Positions 47,739 through 57,751 of a DNA stretch of 64,000 nt are shown here, piece after piece. Under the pieces are notes generated by a model. That model did not search any database. It was given only the letters and a program-made list of their open reading frames with translations, and was not told the origin of the DNA. The stretch covers positions 806,001-870,000 of the forward strand of contig NC_006047.2 of the NCBI RefSeq assembly GCF_000006445.2, read 5' to 3'. This DNA is from Debaryomyces hansenii CBS767. Its lineage: Eukaryota > Ascomycota > Pichiomycetes > Serinales > Debaryomycetaceae. Numbering within the stretch: the stretch's first letter is position 1; every line of letters starts with the position of its first letter. The translations under genes and the position numbers were made by a program.

Positions 47739-49082
47739 ATGATCCAAACCCCAAGAAAATTTCCACATCCGTTACACAATTTCAATCAATGTACTCAGAA
47801 CAATAAAAGATTCGTATCGGGTGTTATAGCATTCACAGCAATTGACAAATCATCAAAATACCCAAGATCTTCGAATATGGTACATAAGTTGGGAAAACTA
47901 CGGGTTCCATTATTAAAGAGCCCATATTATTTTGGGCATTTCACTTCACGGGTTAATCGATTGTATAATGAAGATAAATACAGCGCCAATGTTTTGACAT
48001 TGCCAGAAGATAGAACAGTATTCAATTTCAATATATTTGATGGACATGGAGGAGAGCAATGTTCGACGTTTTTGAAAGATAATTTATCTCAAGAGATTGA
48101 AAATGCTAATGAACTTAGCCAAGAAGATAACTCAAGTGTCAGAAACGAACTCGCGAAGTCATATTGGAAGAATATTGGTGGCTACTGGAAGAGATGGTAT
48201 AAGCACAAGGATGCCAATTTCGAGGCGATGCTGCCAGAAAATAACTCTATGAAGTTGACGAACATCAAGCACACTCAAGATGATTTAAGTTTGAGGTTGC
48301 CCTTATCATTTTTGGAGACAGACTATAAATTCTTCAAGGATGAAGATAAGTCTGGCTCCACATGTACATCAGCATTCCTCGAAACTATTTACTCGGAATC
48401 CACAGAAGCCGATTCATCCTTTGAAAAATATTATTTCAATAGAAACACGATATCTAAGCTTACGATTGCCCAGGTAGGCGACACACGAGCTATTCTTGTT
48501 GACAAGAATGGACAGGCCCATGCATTGACTCAATCACATCACCCATCCAATCCAACAGAGTCCAAAAGATTAAGAAAATATGCTGCAAACTTCTTCATGA
48601 CCGATTCGTTTGGAGAGGAAAGATTTATTGCATTAGCGAATACTAGAGCGTTTGGTGACGTATCCTATAAGGAAATGGGGGTCACCTCCGAACCAGACGT
48701 GATTCAGCTAATAGTCGGTGATAATACTGCAATAAAGAAACAACTAACTGCCGAGGAAATCAAGAATTATACCGTGGGTGCGTTAGGAGGTGACGAAAGC
48801 TTCCTAGTATTATGTACCGATGGTGTAACAGATATCTTGACCGACCAGGAAATTGGCGATATTGTCATGGTGCACTATAATATGAAAGGACACCCTAAAG
48901 CGTCACCACAGCTTTGTGCTGAAGAAGTCGTCAAATTTGTGGAGTATGTTGGTGGTGACGATAATGCAACATGCTTAGTTATCAGACTAAATGGGTGGGG
49001 TTCATGGCCAATCTCAGATAGAACTGGTCAATTAAGACAAGAACGAATGAAAGATTACAGCCCTAGAGGCGAAAGGGTATGA
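47739..49082 (+). CDS. PTC6: mitochondrial PP2C-type protein phosphatase Ptc6
   Basis: A 447-residue protein. The basic N-terminus with few acidic residues (about 1-40) looks like mitochondrial targeting. PP2C metal motifs are present: FNIFDGHGGEQC (Asp near 101), AQVGDTRAIL, ALANTRAFGD, LCTDGVTD and GGDDNATC, the last in place of the usual S-x-D-N. The insertion around residues 120-200 is typical of Ptc6 (Aup1, 442 residues). Ptc6 is a mitochondrial intermembrane or matrix phosphatase linked to pyruvate dehydrogenase dephosphorylation and mitophagy. The gene converges with RSM19; a (TA) palindrome lies between them. Confidence 0.88.
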   Translation: MIQTPRKFPHPLHNFNQCTQNNKRFVSGVIAFTAIDKSSKYPRSSNMVHKLGKLRVPLLKSPYYFGHFTSRVNRLYNEDKYSANVLTLPEDRTVFNFNIFDGHGGEQCSTFLKDNLSQEIENANELSQEDNSSVRNELAKSYWKNIGGYWKRWYKHKDANFEAMLPENNSMKLTNIKHTQDDLSLRLPLSFLETDYKFFKDEDKSGSTCTSAFLETIYSESTEADSSFEKYYFNRNTISKLTIAQVGDTRAILVDKNGQAHALTQSHHPSNPTESKRLRKYAANFFMTDSFGEERFIALANTRAFGDVSYKEMGVTSEPDVIQLIVGDNTAIKKQLTAEEIKNYTVGALGGDESFLVLCTDGVTDILTDQEIGDIVMVHYNMKGHPKASPQLCAEEVVKFVEYVGGDDNATCLVIRLNGWGSWPISDRTGQLRQERMKDYSPRGERV

Positions 49083-49156
49083 TAACTTATTAGAACATTA
49101 TCTAGACACTGCTAAAGCTTTTTATTTAAATTTTATATTAAACTTATATTTACAAG

Positions 49157-49186
49157 GGCATATATATATATATATATATATATGCC
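49157..49186. repeat. perfect (TA)11 palindrome between convergent genes
   Basis: GGCA-(TA)11-TGCC reads identically on both strands. It lies in the 193-base space between the stop codons of PTC6 and RSM19. TATATA is the yeast 3'-end efficiency element, so the tract could serve both transcripts. Confidence 0.85.
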
Positions 49187-49275
49187 AACGAAAGACACTT
49201 TTCTCTACTCTTAATCAGTAAATCATGCTCCTGGACGACAATATTTACCTGAATGCTACCTGCCTGTGGACTTCT

Positions 49276-49551
49276 TTAATTCTTCGAGAATTTGTATGTG
49301 AATCTCTTTCTAGTAGCAGCAAACTCTCCCAATTTACTTCCAACCATGTCATCAGTTATTTCAACTTCAGCATATTCCTTACCGTTATGTATTTGAAATT
49401 TTAAACCAACAAATTGTGGTAAGACAGTACAACTTCTTGCGTTTGTTCTAATAGGAACTCCGGTTTTGATAGCATTAGCTATAGGTAATGGAACAACATG
49501 AGGTCCCTTCCACGAGGATCTACCTTTCAATATGTGTAATGATGGCTTCAT
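49276..49551 (-). CDS. RSM19: mitochondrial small-subunit ribosomal protein uS19m (Rsm19)
   Basis: A 91-residue protein, exactly the length of yeast Rsm19. The start at 49551 gives [23 protein letters not shown], matching the S19 family (R-S-x-W-K-G-P-[FY]). The core has [25 protein letters not shown] and the end [19 protein letters not shown]19 sits in the head of the small subunit near the decoding region. Further upstream codons in frame are open but lack ATG. It is divergent from DBP6 across 162 bases. Confidence 0.95.
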   Translation of the reverse strand: MKPSLHILKGRSSWKGPHVVPLPIANAIKTGVPIRTNARSCTVLPQFVGLKFQIHNGKEYAEVEITDDMVGSKLGEFAATRKRFTYKFSKN

Positions 49552-49713
49552 ATTAATATGTATTCGATGCCTATTGAACGTTTTCAAGCCATATATCGAA
49601 GTTGTATTGAAATTTTCCGACGGATGTTGGTGTGCGCAATTTCATAAAAATTTATGGAGAGATGAGTGCTAAATAATTTTGCAAGTCTATAGATATACTA
49701 GAAGCTATCAAGT

Positions 49714-51753
49714 ATGTTTGCTCCTAGGTTTGATCCGACAGAATTTGTGGGTGTAAGCACGTCTGGTGTGAAAGATGAAATTTTGAATTCGAAAAAGAGA
49801 AAATTGAGTACATCTATAAGTGAAGATGAGGAAACGTCTAGTTCGAGTTCTGGTTCTGATTCTGATTCCAGTTCTGATTCCAGTTCTGATTCCAGTTCTG
49901 ATTCGAGTTCTGAGTCTGATTCTGATTCTGATTCGAGTTCTGAGTCTGAATCTGAGTCTGAGCCGGAGTCTGAGTCTGGGTCTCAGGACTCGAAGAAAAG
50001 TAGTTCTGAAAGTGATTCTGCGATGAGCTCTGATACTGAGGAAGCTTCTGAGGAGATAGAAGGAAACCAAAACCAGCATGTTAATAAACAGCCAGAGAAC
50101 GACGATAAAATGGATATTGTGGAGGACGAAGAAACTCCGGAGGAACCTATAGAGAATGATCCTAATTATATGTCGAAACATCATTCAGTTTTTCAAAAAT
50201 TCAAGTCGTCAGTACATGATGTAAAAGGTGAAGAGGTTGATGAGGAAACACCCGAAGAAAAGGAAGACATAGAAATGCAAGATTTGGTACCATTACCACA
50301 ACCTGAGTTACCAAGAGATAAAAGATTAGTCTCGACTGCTGCACATTTAAACAATTTAGACTGGTTAACCACTCCAATATATACAGCTCCAGAAGAAACA
50401 AAACCATTTGCTGAGTTCCAGAATCCTCCGTTATCGTCATTGATGATAAAAAATTTGCGGAATATGGGATTTGAATCTGCGTTCTCTGTGCAAATTTCAG
50501 TCTTAAATTTAATGCTAAAGGATATTGAGAGAAATAGATTACAACCAGATATGAGAGGTGATTTATTAGTCAATGCATCAACTGGTTCCGGTAAGACTTT
50601 AGCGTATCTGATTCCAATAATTGAAAGTTTACAAACTGTAAAAGTTCCAAGAGTGAGAGCAATAATACTAGTTCCTACGAAACCTTTAATAAACCAAGTG
50701 AAAACTACTTTGAATCAATTATCTAAGGGTACGAACTTATCAATTGTCAGTTTAAAAAATGATTTGTCCATTAAAGAAGAAGGTATAAAATTGCAAACCA
50801 ATGAGCCAGATATTATTGTATCTACTCCTGGTAGATTGGTAGACCATTTGACTAACGGCTATATCAGTTTGAAGAATCTCCAGTATTTAGTTATTGATGA
50901 AGCCGATCGTTTACTTAACCAATCTTTCCAAAACTGGTGTCAAATTTTGATTTCTAAAATAGACGAATTCACAAATATTAAGGAAAGAAATATATCGAAT
51001 AGTTGGAAGTTAAACGTACAAAAAATGATATTCTCTGCCACATTGACTACTGATGCCGGGAAATTATCATTATTAAAATTCCATAAACCAAGACTAATAA
51101 TCGTTAATAATAAGGAACAATTGGTTAATGAGATGTTTAGCTTACCAGCCACATTGAATGAATTTAAATTACAATTCGGATCCGCAAAGTCTTCATTAAA
51201 ACCATTAATATTATCCAAGTTTTTACTTTCAAAGAACAAACTTGCGAATGTCTTAATTTTTACGAAATCAAATGACGCCTCGTTAAGGCTCTCTAGATTA
51301 TTATCATTAATAATGAATAAATTGGGGTCCGAGACCATAAATATAGCATACATTAACTCAACTAATAACACCACGTCTGTGCGTTCCAAAATATTGAAAG
51401 ATTTTTCTAAGCAGACTATTAATATTTTGGTTGCAACTGATTTGATAGCTCGTGGGATCGATATACTATCGATCACAGATGTTATAAATTATGATTTACC
51501 TAATTCTTCTCGTGAATACGTTCATAGGGTTGGTCGTACTGCTAGAGCTAATCAAGAAGGATTTGCATATAATTTCTGTTTCGGTAAAGGTGAAGCCAAG
51601 TGGTTCAAAAAGCTTATGGCTCAAGTAGGTAGAAGTGAAAAGAACATAGAAGAGCTTGAACTTGATACCAAGCAACTAATCGAAGACAATGACGAATCTA
51701 TGTATAAGGAATCGTTAGATGAATTACAACAACAAGTATTTAATAGAGCTTAA
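49714..51753 (+). CDS. DBP6: DEAD-box RNA helicase Dbp6
   Basis: 679 residues. The N-terminal 200 are acidic, with a Ser/Asp/Glu repeat (about 45-95). The helicase core carries ASTGSGKT (motif I), STPGR (Ib), VIDEADRLL (II), FSATL (III), a C-terminal [10 protein letters not shown] and HRVGRTAR (VI). The LNLDWL-like [10 protein letters not shown] preceding the core and the [12 protein letters not shown] element after the DEAD motif are specific to Dbp6. It acts in early 60S ribosome assembly in the nucleolus, near the peptidyl transferase domain of the pre-rRNA. CTG codon 299 sits in the A-Y-x-I-P position where I expect Ser in Dbp6. Confidence 0.92.
   Translation: MFAPRFDPTEFVGVSTSGVKDEILNSKKRKLSTSISEDEETSSSSSGSDSDSSSDSSSDSSSDSSSESDSDSDSSSESESESEPESESGSQDSKKSSSESDSAMSSDTEEASEEIEGNQNQHVNKQPENDDKMDIVEDEETPEEPIENDPNYMSKHHSVFQKFKSSVHDVKGEEVDEETPEEKEDIEMQDLVPLPQPELPRDKRLVSTAAHLNNLDWLTTPIYTAPEETKPFAEFQNPPLSSLMIKNLRNMGFESAFSVQISVLNLMLKDIERNRLQPDMRGDLLVNASTGSGKTLAYLIPIIESLQTVKVPRVRAIILVPTKPLINQVKTTLNQLSKGTNLSIVSLKNDLSIKEEGIKLQTNEPDIIVSTPGRLVDHLTNGYISLKNLQYLVIDEADRLLNQSFQNWCQILISKIDEFTNIKERNISNSWKLNVQKMIFSATLTTDAGKLSLLKFHKPRLIIVNNKEQLVNEMFSLPATLNEFKLQFGSAKSSLKPLILSKFLLSKNKLANVLIFTKSNDASLRLSRLLSLIMNKLGSETINIAYINSTNNTTSVRSKILKDFSKQTINILVATDLIARGIDILSITDVINYDLPNSSREYVHRVGRTARANQEGFAYNFCFGKGEAKWFKKLMAQVGRSEKNIEELELDTKQLIEDNDESMYKESLDELQQQVFNRA
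49861..49908 (+). repeat. DBP6: 12-bp coding minisatellite in DBP6
   Basis: Three perfect copies of TCTGATTCCAGT (49861-49896) plus one with a single change (49897-49908), encoding Ser-Asp-Ser-Ser. Degenerate Ser-Asp/Glu repeats continue to about 49985. Length change here would keep the frame. Confidence 0.9.
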
Positions 51754-51858
51754 GTAGTATTATTAATAGAGCAGATAATTCACATAATGCGACAATTTTT
51801 TTGTACATCATCTCTTCTCGTATCTCTTTTACCATACTACATTACCTTACAAATAGCA

Positions 51859-54800
51859 ATGGAAGAAGAAGAGAGCCCATTAGATCAATTAGGAGTAAAG
51901 TTCGTTGACCAAGATGAGTTAGAGCATGATATAACTAAGAAGGCCAACGAGGCTTTGATTAATAAAGATACAGAATTAGATCAAAAGAGATTAGATAAAG
52001 CTAATAATGATTATAATAAAGCCCTGTCTAAGTTAAGAATATTAAGAAATAGATTATCCAATCCAAGGACTAAGATTTCACAACGTAAACCACTTAAAGA
52101 TGAATGTGATTGGATCGAAAAGAATGAGCTAGAACCGTTAAAGCAAGATATAGTTGATATAACGAACAGATTGAATGAAAATAAATCACAACTAAGCGAG
52201 TCTAAAAATCAATGTAATCAAAAGAAATCAACTCAGTCTATCAATGAGAAATTACCTGGAGAATCTGAAAGGGATTTTCTTATACGAACAGGTAAAATAA
52301 CTGCATTCGGGAATGAGAACGCATTTCACCAGGATAAGACAAATGAACCAGATGATATCAAGAGCCATGTATTTTTAAGGGCCCCGGGATTTGAAGACGC
52401 AAACGTTACTACTCAGAATGATGATGATTATGACTATGGAGCAACGGAAAATGCTATGCCGTCTCTGTATAATGAAACGAATAAGAGGAAACAACTGGAA
52501 ATGGAAGGTTCCGAAAACGAAAGTGATTATTCCCCACTTGAGGAGAACCAAAATGCTCTGGAAGAAGAAGACATAGATAATGATAATGTAGTCGATGATG
52601 ATTACGATATTTATAGTGCTCCAAATGAAGTTGTAACAGAAACGAAGAATTTGGATGCGCAACGTAATGTGGATGATGGGGATGAATATTTATATCAAAT
52701 ACGGCTTAAGAATTGGATAAAAAGAAGGTCTGAGCTTAGAAAGAAGACAGAAGAAGTAACTAATGAAACGAACGATAAGGAGGAATGGTTTAAGCCACAC
52801 CCTACAATACCTGATGCTGTGCTTAATTCGAAATTTAAATTGCCAGGTGATATATATCCATCCTTATTTGATTATCAAAAGACCTGCGTTCAATGGCTTT
52901 GGGAACTATATTCCCAAAAAACTGGAGGAATTATAGGTGACGAAATGGGATTAGGTAAAACAATTCAAATTATATCATTCCTAGCTGGATTACATTATTC
53001 TGGATTGTTGGAAAAACCAGTCTTGGTAGTGGTACCGGCAACTGTCATGAATCAATGGGTTAATGAATTTCACAGATGGTGGCCACCATTGCGTTGTGTT
53101 ATTTTACATAGTATCGGGTCAGGTATGGGTAAAAATGCAATTCATTCAGAAGAAAAAATTGAAGCATTTTTAGAAACGACTGACCCTAGTTCAGTTAAAA
53201 ATGATTCATTTAAGGGCATTAATAGTCATATGCGTGCAAAAGAAATTATAGATACAGTAATGGAGAAAGGTCATGTTTTGGTAACAACATATGTTGGTTT
53301 AAGAATATATTCTAAATTTATTTTACCTCGACAATGGGGATATGTGGTCTTGGATGAGGGTCATAAGATAAGAAATCCTGATCTGGATATATCTCTAACG
53401 TGCAAGCAAATCAAAACGTATAATAGAATTATCTTATCTGGAACTCCGATTCAAAATAATCTTATTGAATTGTGGTCCTTATTTGATTTCATATTTCCAG
53501 GGAGATTAGGAACTTTACCTGTGTTTGAACAGCAATTTTCTGTGCCTATCAATATGGGTGGATATGCGAATGCGTCGAATGTTCAAGTTCAAACCGGTTA
53601 TAAGTGTGCTGTTATCCTTAGAGATTTAATATCCCCGTACCTCTTAAGGAGATTAAAGAGTGATGTAGCTCAGGATCTCCCTAAGAAAAATGAAATGGTT
53701 TTGTTTGTTAAATTGACTCAATATCAACAAGATCTTTATGAAAAATTCCTTAGTAGTGAAGATTTGCACGCGATATTAAAGGGTAAAAGAAACATTTTAA
53801 TGGGTGTTGATATTTTACGAAAGATTTGCAACCACCCAGATTTAGTTGACAGGGAAATATTACAGCGTAGGAAGAATTATAACTACGGCAACCCTGCAAA
53901 ATCAGGAAAGTTACAAGTGCTTAAAAATTTGTTGCAATTATGGCAAATGCAAGGGCATAGAACCTTGTTGTTCTGCCAAACCAAACAGATGTTAGATATA
54001 TTAGAAAAATTTGTCACAAACTTGCCATCACTAAACGAAAATGGCGAAGAAGTACGTGGAACGTTTAATTATTTGAGAATGGATGGATCAACTAATATCG
54101 GAAGAAGACAGGCATTAGTTGACACCTTTAATGAGGATAAGCAGTACCATGTATTTCTATTGACAACCAAAGTTGGGGGATTGGGTATTAATTTAACTGG
54201 TGCTGATAGAGTTATAATTTATGACCCTGACTGGAATCCATCAACAGATATTCAAGCGAGAGAAAGAGCATGGAGATTGGGACAAAAGAAAGATATAACA
54301 ATTTATAGACTAATGACTGCTGGGTCGATCGAAGAAAAAATCTATCATAGACAAATATTCAAGACATTTTTAACCAACAAAATTTTAAAAGATCCTAAGC
54401 AAAGAAGATTTTTCAAAGTTAATGATTTACATGACTTGTTTTCATTGGGAGATCAAGATGAAGTAGGGACGGAAACTGGTGATTTATTCAATGGGTCTGA
54501 AACAAAATTCAATGGCAAGAAAGACAGAAAGTCGAACAAGTTATTTAAGCCGAAGCATAAGAATGATGATGACTTTTATCAGGTTGCAAACATAAATGGG
54601 GTTTCAAAACTCGACAACTTTGAGGGTGACAATCAGGAAAAGGATGGTGAACAAGATGGAAATAAGGATGAAAGTAGGATAATGGAGGGGTTGTTTGCTA
54701 ATAGTGGTGTTCATAGTGCCTTGAAGCATGATGATATTATGGATTCGTCAAAGCAAGAGGTCTCGATTATCGAAAAAGAGGCGAACAGAGTTGCAGCAGA

Positions 54801-55260
54801 AGCGGCCGAGGCATTAAAAAGATCAAGAAAACTCACGAGAAAGAATAATATCGGTACTCCTACGTGGACAGGTAAGTTTGGATTGGCCGGTAAATTCGGT
54901 CCCAAAGTTAAACGAACGAAACTCTCGTCAAACGATAAACCTTCGAAATTATTATCGTCAACGTCGATTTTAAGTGAATTGAAGCAGAAGAAAAATAAAT
55001 CTGATACTGTATTCGCTAAGAAATCAGCTAACGATGACAAAAAGTTTGATAGACAAGAAATGCTTGACAAGTTGATTGGCTTCCTTGCAAAACAGACGGA
55101 TCATTTTAGTACCTCGAACAACATCTTGACCGATTTAAAGTTGGAATTAAACGACGAGAAGGACATGATCTTGGTCCGGTCAATGTTAAGAGAGATCGCT
55201 ACGTGGGATACTCCTCGTAAAGGATGGATTTTAAAACAAGAGTTTTTAACCAATAGTTAA
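51859..55260 (+). CDS. RAD26: transcription-coupled repair translocase Rad26 (CSB)
   Basis: 1133 residues from the ATG at 51859; an in-frame ATG at 51787 would add 24 hydrophobic residues that do not fit. The N-terminus SPLDQLGVKFVDQDELE is the leucine-latch region of Rad26. Snf2 motifs follow: GDEMGLGKTIQIISFLAGL (I), VVLDEGHKIRNP (II), LSGTPIQNNLIELW (III), LTTKVGGLGINLTGADRV (V), and QARERAWRLGQ (VI). Rad26 moves stalled RNA polymerase II and recruits nucleotide excision repair. CTG codon 509 (NPD-x-D) corresponds to Ser in S. cerevisiae. The C-terminus is Lys-rich and ends in a short winged-helix-like segment. It lies 105 bases after DBP6. Confidence 0.95.
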   Translation: MEEEESPLDQLGVKFVDQDELEHDITKKANEALINKDTELDQKRLDKANNDYNKALSKLRILRNRLSNPRTKISQRKPLKDECDWIEKNELEPLKQDIVDITNRLNENKSQLSESKNQCNQKKSTQSINEKLPGESERDFLIRTGKITAFGNENAFHQDKTNEPDDIKSHVFLRAPGFEDANVTTQNDDDYDYGATENAMPSLYNETNKRKQLEMEGSENESDYSPLEENQNALEEEDIDNDNVVDDDYDIYSAPNEVVTETKNLDAQRNVDDGDEYLYQIRLKNWIKRRSELRKKTEEVTNETNDKEEWFKPHPTIPDAVLNSKFKLPGDIYPSLFDYQKTCVQWLWELYSQKTGGIIGDEMGLGKTIQIISFLAGLHYSGLLEKPVLVVVPATVMNQWVNEFHRWWPPLRCVILHSIGSGMGKNAIHSEEKIEAFLETTDPSSVKNDSFKGINSHMRAKEIIDTVMEKGHVLVTTYVGLRIYSKFILPRQWGYVVLDEGHKIRNPDLDISLTCKQIKTYNRIILSGTPIQNNLIELWSLFDFIFPGRLGTLPVFEQQFSVPINMGGYANASNVQVQTGYKCAVILRDLISPYLLRRLKSDVAQDLPKKNEMVLFVKLTQYQQDLYEKFLSSEDLHAILKGKRNILMGVDILRKICNHPDLVDREILQRRKNYNYGNPAKSGKLQVLKNLLQLWQMQGHRTLLFCQTKQMLDILEKFVTNLPSLNENGEEVRGTFNYLRMDGSTNIGRRQALVDTFNEDKQYHVFLLTTKVGGLGINLTGADRVIIYDPDWNPSTDIQARERAWRLGQKKDITIYRLMTAGSIEEKIYHRQIFKTFLTNKILKDPKQRRFFKVNDLHDLFSLGDQDEVGTETGDLFNGSETKFNGKKDRKSNKLFKPKHKNDDDFYQVANINGVSKLDNFEGDNQEKDGEQDGNKDESRIMEGLFANSGVHSALKHDDIMDSSKQEVSIIEKEANRVAAEAAEALKRSRKLTRKNNIGTPTWTGKFGLAGKFGPKVKRTKLSSNDKPSKLLSSTSILSELKQKKNKSDTVFAKKSANDDKKFDRQEMLDKLIGFLAKQTDHFSTSNNILTDLKLELNDEKDMILVRSMLREIATWDTPRKGWILKQEFLTNS

Positions 55261-55414
55261 TGATAGTTTACGTATTATAAAAATATATTTTATCTTTGGT
55301 CGGGTACCGGCCCGAGTGATATCGAATCTCATTATCTTCGATGGTAGAAAACAAATTCTATCTAAATTAATAGGCTACGAAAGGTGAATGTATAAATAAG
55401 AAGCAGGTCAAAGA

Positions 55415-56236
55415 ATGAATATTGCAAGGAGGTATCTTAGTAGGTTCGTGGAGAAATGTCCGATTGAACGAGGGTGTGAATGTAATATACTTAGTGAATT
55501 GCCCAACGACAAGCCGATTGATTTCGAAAAGAATTTGAATGGGACCAGTGTCATACCATGGAAGCATTTGTTGGTTTTGTCGCATGGTTTCAATCATGCG
55601 GACGAGTGGCCATCCAAGCTTGAGTTGTTACCGGGTTCGTTGACCAACGAAATGGATTTGTTAAAGCGAAAGGTTGTATCTCCGTATCATCCAATTATGA
55701 TTTCTAACGCGATAGTGCCGAATGTTACCCGGGGAGCTAAGGAGAAGGTGTATCTTTACCCTGACAATAAGATGATCGAGTTTGATATCAAGGATACGAA
55801 GGATTTCATGCATACGTATCTAGTACCACCGGAGGAAGAGATGGCACAGTTTGAGCCCGTTTATAATCCATTCAAGAAGACGACAGCGATTACCTGGGAG
55901 AAGAAAAAGATAGATTTCAAGGAACAGGATATCGGGAAGGATCTAATTCTTGTATGTGGCCACACGCAGAGGGACGTCAGATGTGGTAAGATTGCACCTA
56001 TATTAGTCGACCAGTTCAAGAAGTCGCTCAAGGACAGAGGACTCGATGTGGACGTAGGGGTTGTGTCGCACATTGGGGGACACGCGTACGCCGGCAATGT
56101 GATATATTTTCCGCTGGATAAGACGAAGAAGTCTATATGGTATGGACGGGTGTTCCCAGAGAAAGTGGCGGGGATTGTTGATGAGACGGTAATAGGGGGG
56201 AATATCATCAAGGAGTTGTATCGAGGGGAGGTGTGA
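55415..56236 (+). CDS. AIM32: thioredoxin-fold [2Fe-2S] protein Aim32
   Basis: A 273-residue sucrase/ferredoxin-like protein. The cluster ligands form C181-x8-C190 and H219-x3-H223 (CGHTQRDVRC and SHIGGHAYAGN), the pattern of the Apd1/Aim32 family in which two Cys and two His hold a [2Fe-2S] cluster. The N-terminus has a second conserved region with KCPIERGCEC and VLSHGFNHADEWPSK. Aim32 is mitochondrial (matrix and intermembrane space) and affects redox quality control of import machinery. It is slightly shorter than the S. cerevisiae protein (311). Its base composition is richer in GC than neighbours, particularly after 55900. Confidence 0.9.
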   Translation: MNIARRYLSRFVEKCPIERGCECNILSELPNDKPIDFEKNLNGTSVIPWKHLLVLSHGFNHADEWPSKLELLPGSLTNEMDLLKRKVVSPYHPIMISNAIVPNVTRGAKEKVYLYPDNKMIEFDIKDTKDFMHTYLVPPEEEMAQFEPVYNPFKKTTAITWEKKKIDFKEQDIGKDLILVCGHTQRDVRCGKIAPILVDQFKKSLKDRGLDVDVGVVSHIGGHAYAGNVIYFPLDKTKKSIWYGRVFPEKVAGIVDETVIGGNIIKELYRGEV

Positions 56237-56530
56237 GAGATGTGATGTACATAGAAGATGCATGGTTTGTGGAGAGGTCAATGAGAAGGAGGTTGTACAT
56301 AGAGGTCGAAGATATATTTTAGATCATAGAATCAGGACTCATATATAATAACAGAGTTAGTGTTAGATGTAGGGGAAGTAAAATTGTGTGTCGTAGTTCT
56401 GTTATGAGTATATTCGAATATAGTGCCAATAAAAATTAGAGTTCTCACAAGGGGTGCAAATACTTTGAAAACATACCGAGACGAACGACGCGGACCTACG
56501 ACACTTCGGCTCCATCATTTCAACCCCTGC

Positions 56531-56538
56531 TATATAAA
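56531..56538 (+). promoter_or_regulatory. EFG1: candidate TATA box of EFG1
   Basis: TATATAAA followed by AA is the best TATA match in the EFG1 upstream region, about 1.5 kb before the ATG. If used, the transcript would have a leader longer than 1.3 kb. Confidence 0.3.
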
Positions 56539-56890
56539 AATGTATCTGTCTATTCGTAGACATATTGAGTAGGACGAATATTCGAATCTCAACACGTGGG
56601 ATTCTATCCGAGTAAATAGATACAAAAGTTCTAAGTAAACCTGGTTGCGAAATAGGATACCCACGAGCCTGTCAAATAGCCCATATTTGCACCCTGCAAA
56701 CATCTTACAAAATACCCTGCAAAATACCTGCAGGTCACCTTAGCATATATTACCCCAGACAATAAACACAATATACAATCGTATAACCAATCGATCAAAT
56801 GATGCATACTACATCCTACAACCAACACAACTAATCATACTACCATCATACAACAATCGCAGCACACATACATAATCAAATCCATCTACC

Positions 56891-56935
56891 CACATACCAT
56901 CTCACATACCATCTCACATACCATCTCACATACCA
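56891..56935. repeat. 12-bp tandem repeat
   Basis: The unit CACATACCATCT is repeated three times exactly (56891-56926) with a fourth partial copy to 56935. Confidence 0.9.
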
Positions 56936-57255
56936 CATTACACCTATCGACTGTGCGTCACCCCATCGCCCTCCATCACCCCTCACCTGCGCACGCGCTC
57001 CACCACGTCGCTTCGACTCTGTTGCACGCATCCTACATGCCATACCGTATCACCCTTCAAAGAAATCACATCGCGCCCCCTTTTGACCGCCGCTCGCCAT
57101 GTACCCGTCGGCACGATTCGACACTTGTCGCACCGCTCCTCGCACTTTTCGGTGACCATAGCAATCGATCCTTACGTAATATGCTGCCTCATCACCTTGT
57201 AACCATCTACCTATACGACTATACGAGTAGGACTATGATTCTATATATGACTTGT

Positions 57256-57358
57256 AACATATGGTGTATCATGTCTGATTTGTGATGTATATGGTGTGAT
57301 GTATCACATCATATATATATATATATGATGATACATGAGATGTGATACACCAAATGTT
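57256..57358. repeat. imperfect inverted repeat centred on (AT)8
   Basis: The outer arms AACATATGGTGTATCA and its partner ending CACCAAATGTT pair with few mismatches. The centre CATC-(AT)8-GATG (57307-57330) is a perfect 24-base palindrome. Inner parts of the arms pair only partly. Confidence 0.7.
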
Positions 57359-57717
57359 ATTCATCATATACATACTATGTGTATCCCACATACGTCATTT
57401 CTAGTATACAGACCACGTATAGGCACAATAACCCCTTCGAGCAAACAATCGCAAGGACAGCGCAAGACCAGCGCAAGCGCAAGTAAAGCAAAAGTATAAT
57501 TGTGACGATTATGTATTGATCGCAATAGTACCACCACTGTACGTTATGTAGCGAACATGTAGACTGTCTGAGGAGTACGTAGGCATGTATGCTATAGGCT
57601 AACCAGAATATAATAGGTGTAGCGTCCTATATGTACTTCGAGACGTATGGCAGTACTAAGCACTAAAGGTACATAATTGTACGTGGTGATCATCAGAAGG
57701 GTCGCCAGAGTCGTAAA

Positions 57718-57751
57718 GTCGTAGAAGGGCCCCTATGGGGGCCCCTACGAC
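57718..57751 (+). promoter_or_regulatory. EFG1: strong GC hairpin in the EFG1 upstream region
   Basis: The outer stem GTCGTAG (57718-57724) pairs with CTACGAC (57745-57751). After a two-A bulge the inner stem GGGCCCC (57727-57733) pairs with GGGGCCC (57738-57744). The loop is TATG. Fourteen pairs, most of them G-C, stand out in this AT-rich genome. Confidence 0.75.

Noticed and set aside
49708..50184. Long arginine-rich frame on the minus strand opposite DBP6
   Set aside because: It is the antisense reading of the Ser/Asp repeat of DBP6; composition follows the repeat and no promoter or family fits.
51787..51858. Upstream in-frame ATG of RAD26
   Set aside because: It would add a hydrophobic 24-residue leader not expected for a nuclear protein; the ATG at 51859 begins with the conserved acidic start.
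56953..57285. 110-codon frame in the EFG1 upstream region
   Set aside because: It starts with GTG, has the composition of the C-rich patch and matches no family.
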